DNA of 18,131 nucleotides from contig JAEWIV010000343.1 in NCBI GenBank assembly GCA_023386865.1, forward strand, positions 1 through 18,131, read 5' to 3'. This document shows positions 14,213-18,131 of this stretch, in pieces. The stretch comes from Pseudomonadota bacterium (GTDB lineage: Bacteria; Pseudomonadota; Alphaproteobacteria; Reyranellales; Reyranellaceae). The translations under genes and the position numbers were made by a program. How positions within the stretch are numbered: the first letter of the stretch is position 1; the number at the start of each line of letters is the position of its first letter. The notes beneath the pieces are model-generated. The model did no database searches. It saw nothing but the letters and a program-made list of their open reading frames with translations, and had not been told where the DNA came from.

Positions 14213-16033
14213 ATGGCCGACCGTGACGACCTGGGCTCGGCCTGGAAGGTGCCGCCCAGCCGCTATCTCGCCGGCCGTCCGGCCGTGCACACGGTGGGCC
14301 CGCCGCGCTCGGTCTACGTCGCCATGGCCGATGGTTGTCGGCTCGCGGTCGACGTCATCCTGCCCGACGGCGATGTCGGCAGGCGCTGGCCGACGGTGCT
14401 GATCCTCACGCCCTACGTCCGTCGCTTCGAGGTGACGGCCGGCAGCAACGTCGAGCCGTCGCCCAATACCTGGAAGTATCGCGAAATGTTCGTCCCGCGC
14501 GGCTATGCGCTGGTGGTGGTCGATGCGCGCGGCACGGGCGCTTCCTTCGGCACGCGCGATTCCTTCCGCAGCCCGCGCGAGCGCGCCGACTACAAGGAGA
14601 TCGCCGACTGGATCGTCGCCCAGCCGTGGAGCGACGGGCGGATCGGCGCGACCGGCATATCGTATCTCGGCGCGGCCTGCGACTTCCTCGCCAGTACAGG
14701 GCACGAGGCGGTCAAGGCGATCGCGCCCCTGTTCGCCGTATGGGACACGTGGGCCGACAACTATTATCCGGGCGGCTTGCTGATCAAGCGGCTGGCGCTC
14801 ACCTACGACGAACTGATGCTGGCGCTCGATCACGATCGGCGCGACCTCAGGTCGAAGTTCAGCTACTTCGCCGACCCTGCCCTGCAGGGCCCGATGCCGG
14901 TCGACGACGACAGGGACGGCACGCTGGCGCGCCAGGCGGTGAAGGAGCACCTGGCGAACTTCCGCATGCCCGACTTCATGAGCGAGTTCAAATTCCGCGA
15001 CGATACGCTGGCCTACGATCCCTCGTTCAGCAGCGCTTCGTTCGGTCCCTACAACTATCTCGAGCAGATCCCGAAGGATGTCGCTGTCTACGCCATATCC
15101 GGCTGGATGGATGGCGCGGGCTACGCCAACGGGACGCTGTCGCGCTTCCTCACCCTGCCCAATGCTGAGCGCCGCATCATGCTGGGGCCCTGGGACCATG
15201 GCGCGCGCGTCAACGTCTCGCCGTGGCGCGCGCGGGTCGAGCCGGAGTTGCCGGTGCTGGGCGAGGTGCTGCGCTTCTTCGACCAGCACCTCGCCCGCCG
15301 CCAGACCGGGCTTCTGGACGAGGCGCCCATCCACTACTTCGCCATGCACGCCGAGGAGTGGCGGGCCGCCGGCAGCTGGCCCCCGGTCAAGGGCAGCCGA
15401 CAGCTCTTCACGACAGCCGACCAGCGGCTGGCCAAGTCGCCGTCGGAGACGGGCGCGCCGACGTCGTACCAGGCCGACTTCACCGTCGGCAGCGGCGCGC
15501 AGACCCGGTACGAGCGCATCGCCGGCATCGAGGCCACCGATTACTATGCCGACTGGACGGACCGCGAGCACAAGCTCCTGTCCTTCACCACCGAGCCGCT
15601 GCCAGCGCCGCTCGAGATCGCGGGCCATCCCGTGGTGTCGCTGTGGCTTGCGGCCAGCGAGCCCGACGCCGCCGTGTTCGCCTACCTCTCCGAGGTCGAG
15701 GCCGACGGCACGGTGCGCTACGTCACCGAAGGCCTGCTGCGCGCCATCCATCGCGCCGAGGCGCCGGCGCCCGCGAACTACCGCACGACCTGGCCGTGGC
15801 GCACCTTCGCCCGCAGGGACGCGCGGCCGATGCCCGTCGGCCAGCCTCAGCTCCTGCGCTTCGCCCTCCTGCCGACTGCCTGGCGCTTCGCCGCCGGCAG
15901 CCGCCTCCGGCTGTCGATCGCGGGCGGCGATGCCGACCACTTCGTGCAGACGCCGCACGGGCGGCCGCCGCGGCTGACGATCATGAGCGGCGGCGACAAG
16001 GCGACCCGTCTCGACCTGCCGACCGACGCCTAG
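14213..16033 (+). CDS. CocE/NonD family (X-Pro dipeptidyl-peptidase S15-like) alpha/beta hydrolase
   Basis: This 606-residue protein would hydrolyse an ester or amide; relatives include cocaine esterase, glutaryl-7-ACA acylase and X-Pro dipeptidases. The N-terminal alpha/beta domain holds DGCRLAVDVILP (40-51), RGYALVVVDARGTGAS (96-111), the nucleophile elbow GISYLG with Ser150, Asp300 (SGWMDGAG) and His329 (GPWDHG), a full triad in the family's usual contexts. A cap lies at about 180-280, and a C-terminal jelly-roll domain (about 380-600) shows TEPLPAPLEIAGHPVVSLWL and LRFALLPTAWRFAAGSRLRL. No signal peptide is visible, so it is probably cytoplasmic. The ATG at 14213 has AAAGGA 6 bases upstream. 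It lies between an orphan carboxylate-binding protein gene (divergent) and a TRAP transporter (same strand, 125 bases downstream), suggesting use of an imported ester or amide. The exact substrate cannot be told. Confidence 0.87.
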   Translation: MADRDDLGSAWKVPPSRYLAGRPAVHTVGPPRSVYVAMADGCRLAVDVILPDGDVGRRWPTVLILTPYVRRFEVTAGSNVEPSPNTWKYREMFVPRGYALVVVDARGTGASFGTRDSFRSPRERADYKEIADWIVAQPWSDGRIGATGISYLGAACDFLASTGHEAVKAIAPLFAVWDTWADNYYPGGLLIKRLALTYDELMLALDHDRRDLRSKFSYFADPALQGPMPVDDDRDGTLARQAVKEHLANFRMPDFMSEFKFRDDTLAYDPSFSSASFGPYNYLEQIPKDVAVYAISGWMDGAGYANGTLSRFLTLPNAERRIMLGPWDHGARVNVSPWRARVEPELPVLGEVLRFFDQHLARRQTGLLDEAPIHYFAMHAEEWRAAGSWPPVKGSRQLFTTADQRLAKSPSETGAPTSYQADFTVGSGAQTRYERIAGIEATDYYADWTDREHKLLSFTTEPLPAPLEIAGHPVVSLWLAASEPDAAVFAYLSEVEADGTVRYVTEGLLRAIHRAEAPAPANYRTTWPWRTFARRDARPMPVGQPQLLRFALLPTAWRFAAGSRLRLSIAGGDADHFVQTPHGRPPRLTIMSGGDKATRLDLPTDA

Positions 16034-16086
16034 CCGGCACCGCCATGGCGCGCTTTTCCGGCCGAATGGAACCGCGCCCGGTTTCA

Positions 16087-16119
16087 TTTGACGGGGAAAC
16101 GCTTTAGCCTGTCGTCAAA
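16087..16119. promoter_or_regulatory. Inverted repeat TTTGACG-N19-CGTCAAA upstream of the TRAP operon, candidate operator
   Basis: Perfect 7-base arms lie at 16087-16093 and 16113-16119, about 40 bases upstream of the first TRAP gene, in the only non-coding stretch (16034-16158) between it and the hydrolase gene. The left arm contains TTGACG, a 5-of-6 match to a -35 box, although no convincing -10 follows at 16-18 bases. It could be a regulator site or chance. Confidence 0.3.
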
Positions 16120-16158
16120 GCAGCGGCATCGAAGACCGCGGTCGAACGGGAGGACAGC

Positions 16159-16782
16159 ATGCAAAGGGACGGCACGGTCGCGTTGGCGGCCGCGCATCGC
16201 ATTTGGGCGCGCCTCGAAGATGTCATGAACCTGATCGCCGCCGCGGCGATCTTCTTCCTGATGTTCGTCGGCGTCTTCCAGATCGTCGGGCGCACGGTCT
16301 TCAACACCGCGATCTACGGTTACATCGACTACATGGAGCAGGCGAGCGCGCTGTTCGCCTTCCTCGGCATCGCCTACGCCCAGCGTGTCGGCGCCCACAT
16401 CCGCATGGACCTGCTGCTGCGCGGCTTCTCGATGCGGTTCATGTGGGCGATGGAGCTGTTCGCCGTCCTGGTGGCATTGGTGATCATCACCATCCTGGTC
16501 GACACGACGTTCGAGAACTTCCTGCGCGCCTGGCAGCTCGGCGATTCGACCATCGACATCAAGCTGCCGGTGTGGCCCACCAAGCTCCTGGTGCCGATCG
16601 TGCTCGCGGTCCTGTGGGTGCGGCTGGTGCTGCAGGTGGCGGACTACCTGCGCCTGGTCTGCCATCCCGATGCCGAGCCGATCGCGGTGCCGGTGATCGA
16701 GACCGTCGAGGTCCAGGCGCAGCACGAGATCGAGGAGGCGCTCGGCCGAGAGGGACGCGGCCACGAGGAGAAGCGGTCATGA
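16159..16782 (+). CDS. TRAP transporter small membrane subunit (DctQ-like)
   Basis: This 207-residue inner-membrane protein has the four-helix form of DctQ: helices at about 24-44, 62-76, 98-116 and 142-162. Family features are NLIAAAAIFFLMFVGVFQIVGR (24-45), the loop AQRVGAHIRMDLLL (74-87) and WPTKLLVPIVLAVLWVRLVLQ (139-159). The tail from about 165 is acidic and longer than usual. The subunit stabilises the large permease in sodium-driven uptake of carboxylates and similar solutes. The ATG at 16159 has GGGAGGA just upstream. Its TGA overlaps the ATG of the next gene (ATGA), so the two are translationally coupled. Confidence 0.9.
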   Translation: MQRDGTVALAAAHRIWARLEDVMNLIAAAAIFFLMFVGVFQIVGRTVFNTAIYGYIDYMEQASALFAFLGIAYAQRVGAHIRMDLLLRGFSMRFMWAMELFAVLVALVIITILVDTTFENFLRAWQLGDSTIDIKLPVWPTKLLVPIVLAVLWVRLVLQVADYLRLVCHPDAEPIAVPVIETVEVQAQHEIEEALGREGRGHEEKRS

Positions 16783-18083
16783 GCATCGAACCGCTGACGC
16801 TCGGTATCATCGGCTGCGGGCTTCTGGTCTTCCTGTGCGTGCTCGGGGTGCGCATCGCCTTCGCTGCGGCCATCGTCGGTGCCTTCGGCCTTGCCATGCT
16901 GACCGGGTTCGGGCCGGGTCTGCGGACCGTCGGCGTCGTGCCGCACGCCTCGGTCGTGAACTACACGCTGAGCGTGCTGCCGATGTTCATCCTGATCGGC
17001 TATCTCGCCTACTATGCCGGCATCACCCAGGCCGCCTTCGAAGCGGCGCGGCGGTGGCTCGGCTGGATGCCGGGCGGCCTCGCCATCGCCACGGTCTATG
17101 CCGTGGCGGGCTTCTCCGCCGTCTCCGGCGCGAACACCGCGGCCGCGGCGGTGTTCGCCAAGGTGGCGATCCCCGAGATGCTCAAGGCGGGCTACAACAA
17201 GCGCCTGGCGGCGGGCGTCGTCGCCGCCGGCGCCACGCTCGATTCGCTGATCCCGCCCAGTGCGCTGCTGGCCGTCTACGGCATCATCACGGAGCAGTCG
17301 GTCGGCAAGCTCCTGGTCGCGGGCTTTGCGCCGGGCATCTTCTCGGCCTTCGTCTACACCGCGATCATCCTGGTCATGTGCTGGCGCAATCCCGAGTACG
17401 GCAGGCCGATCACCGGCTACACCTGGCCGCAGCGCTTCCAGTCGCTGCCCGGCACGCTGCCGATCGTGCTGGTCATCGGCATCATCTTCTACTCGATGCT
17501 GTTCGGCTGGGCGACGCCGACCGAGGCCGGCGCGCTGGGCGCGCTCTGCGTCTTCGTGATCGCGCTGGCCAACAGGATGAAATGGCCCGAGCTGCGCGGC
17601 GCCCTGCTCGAGACGGCGCGGCTCACGGCGGTGATCTTCACCGTGGTCTGGGGCGTGCTGATCTTCGTGCGCTTCCTGGGCTTCGCCGGCCTGCCCGAGG
17701 AGCTGGCGCGCTGGGTGACCGAGCTCAAGGTCCAGCCGATCTGGATCCTGCTCGCGATCTACGTGATCTACCTGATCCTGGGCACCATCCTGGAAGGCGT
17801 CGGCTTGTTCCTGCTGACCCTGCCGGTGGTGTTCCCGGTGATCGAGGCGCTGGGCTACGACCCGATCTGGTTCGGCATCATCCTGGTGAAGCTGAACGGC
17901 ATCGCCACGCTGTCGCCCCCGGTCGGCCTGGTGGTGTTCGTGGTGAACGGCGTGCGGCCCGACATCTCGGTGGCCGACATCTTCTGCGGCATCTGGCCGT
18001 TCATCTTCGCCGACATCATCACGCTCGGCGTGCTGACGGCGTTTCCCGAGATCGTCACCTTCATCGTCGAAAGCACGGACTGA
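16779..18083 (+). CDS. dctM: TRAP transporter large permease subunit (DctM-like)
   Basis: This 434-residue polytopic protein is the transport channel of the TRAP system. Typical segments are SVLPMFILIGYLAYYAGIT (65-83), GWMPGGLAIATVYAVAGFSA with SGANTAAAAVF after it (95-126), GATLDSLIPPSALLAVYGII (151-170), FGWATPTEAGALGAL, GTILEGVGLFLLTLPVVFPV and ATLSPPVGLVVFVVNGVRPD near the C terminus. About 12 membrane segments and a length typical of the family indicate an intact gene. The start is the ATG at 16779, overlapping the dctQ-like stop. The next start codon is 20 bases downstream, so the operon continues beyond the window. Confidence 0.93.
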   Translation: MSIEPLTLGIIGCGLLVFLCVLGVRIAFAAAIVGAFGLAMLTGFGPGLRTVGVVPHASVVNYTLSVLPMFILIGYLAYYAGITQAAFEAARRWLGWMPGGLAIATVYAVAGFSAVSGANTAAAAVFAKVAIPEMLKAGYNKRLAAGVVAAGATLDSLIPPSALLAVYGIITEQSVGKLLVAGFAPGIFSAFVYTAIILVMCWRNPEYGRPITGYTWPQRFQSLPGTLPIVLVIGIIFYSMLFGWATPTEAGALGALCVFVIALANRMKWPELRGALLETARLTAVIFTVVWGVLIFVRFLGFAGLPEELARWVTELKVQPIWILLAIYVIYLILGTILEGVGLFLLTLPVVFPVIEALGYDPIWFGIILVKLNGIATLSPPVGLVVFVVNGVRPDISVADIFCGIWPFIFADIITLGVLTAFPEIVTFIVESTD

Positions 18084-18102
18084 AAATCAGGGAGGAGTGG
18101 TC

Positions 18103-18131
18103 ATGTATAGAAGGGTTGCGCTGTCTGTATC
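18103..18131 (+). CDS. Start of a downstream gene, probably the TRAP substrate-binding protein (cut by window end)
   Basis: Only ATG and eight further codons (MYRRVALSV) are present. A strong GGGAGGAG lies 5 bases upstream, and the basic-then-hydrophobic start looks like a signal peptide. In many TRAP operons the DctP-type binding protein lies next to the permease genes, and no such gene is elsewhere in the window. The identity is inferred from context alone. Confidence 0.5.

Noticed and set aside
16203..16778. Fusion of a plus-strand frame upstream of dctM with the dctM-like gene
   Set aside because: The upstream part is an out-of-frame reading of the dctQ-like gene, rich in Arg and Gly. 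The dctQ-like frame has real membrane helices and a good ribosome binding site, and dctM starts at the ATGA overlap.
1..18131. Search for mobile elements, CRISPR arrays, tRNA genes, toxin-antitoxin pairs or defence genes
   Set aside because: No transposase, integrase, regularly spaced direct repeats, tRNA-like cloverleaf or known defence domain was recognised by eye. The window reads as metabolic, transport and signalling genes.

Overview
The window is a high-GC (roughly two-thirds G+C) proteobacterial chromosome segment, most likely from an alphaproteobacterium. The signs are several solute-uptake systems of the kinds abundant in that class (LivFGMHK-type ABC, TctC/Bug, TRAP), many Tat-like signal peptides, membrane-bound class III cyclases and short CCTGAGCGCAGCG-type intergenic repeats. 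The genus cannot be fixed from the sequence. Genes are tightly packed, often overlapping by 4 bases; no tRNA, rRNA, CRISPR array, integrase or transposase was seen.

Layout. 1-4595 (minus strand, read right to left): two paralogous membrane cyclases joined by a GTGA overlap, then an acyl-CoA-dehydrogenase-fold flavoprotein, then the start of an nnrS gene that seems to have its own FNR/NnrR-type promoter. 4680-5768 (minus): an exported transglutaminase-like protein. 5992-10639 (minus): a complete branched-chain-amino-acid-type ABC importer in the order binding protein, LivH, LivM, LivG, LivF. 10704-13032 (plus, divergent from the importer): a fused OHCU decarboxylase/HIU hydrolase of urate breakdown and an aldehyde dehydrogenase. 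13144-14139 (minus): an orphan TctC/Bug binding protein. 14213-16033 (plus, divergent from it): a CocE/NonD-type hydrolase. 16159-18131 (plus): TRAP transporter small and large membrane subunits and the first codons of a third gene, probably the TRAP binding protein.

How the parts may work together. The liv-type importer and the urate-pathway genes share a 64-base divergent promoter region, so the importer may carry a purine-derived or nitrogen-rich substrate; this is inference. The CocE-type hydrolase lies between a Bug binding protein and a TRAP system, which suggests hydrolysis of an ester or amide and uptake of carboxylates. The 'acyl-CoA dehydrogenase' lacks an acid at both known catalytic-base positions and has Gln, Gly and Arg at sites matching the published 3-sulfinopropionyl-CoA desulfinase, so it is probably not a dehydrogenase. 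The two cyclases keep their metal, Asn and Arg residues but lack the usual purine-selecting Lys.

The most notable points are the desulfinase-like residues, the coupled cyclase pair, the plant-like UraD-UraH fusion, the class II FNR-type promoter arrangement at nnrS, and two copies of an inverted repeat, one of them inside the liv operon leader of livH.
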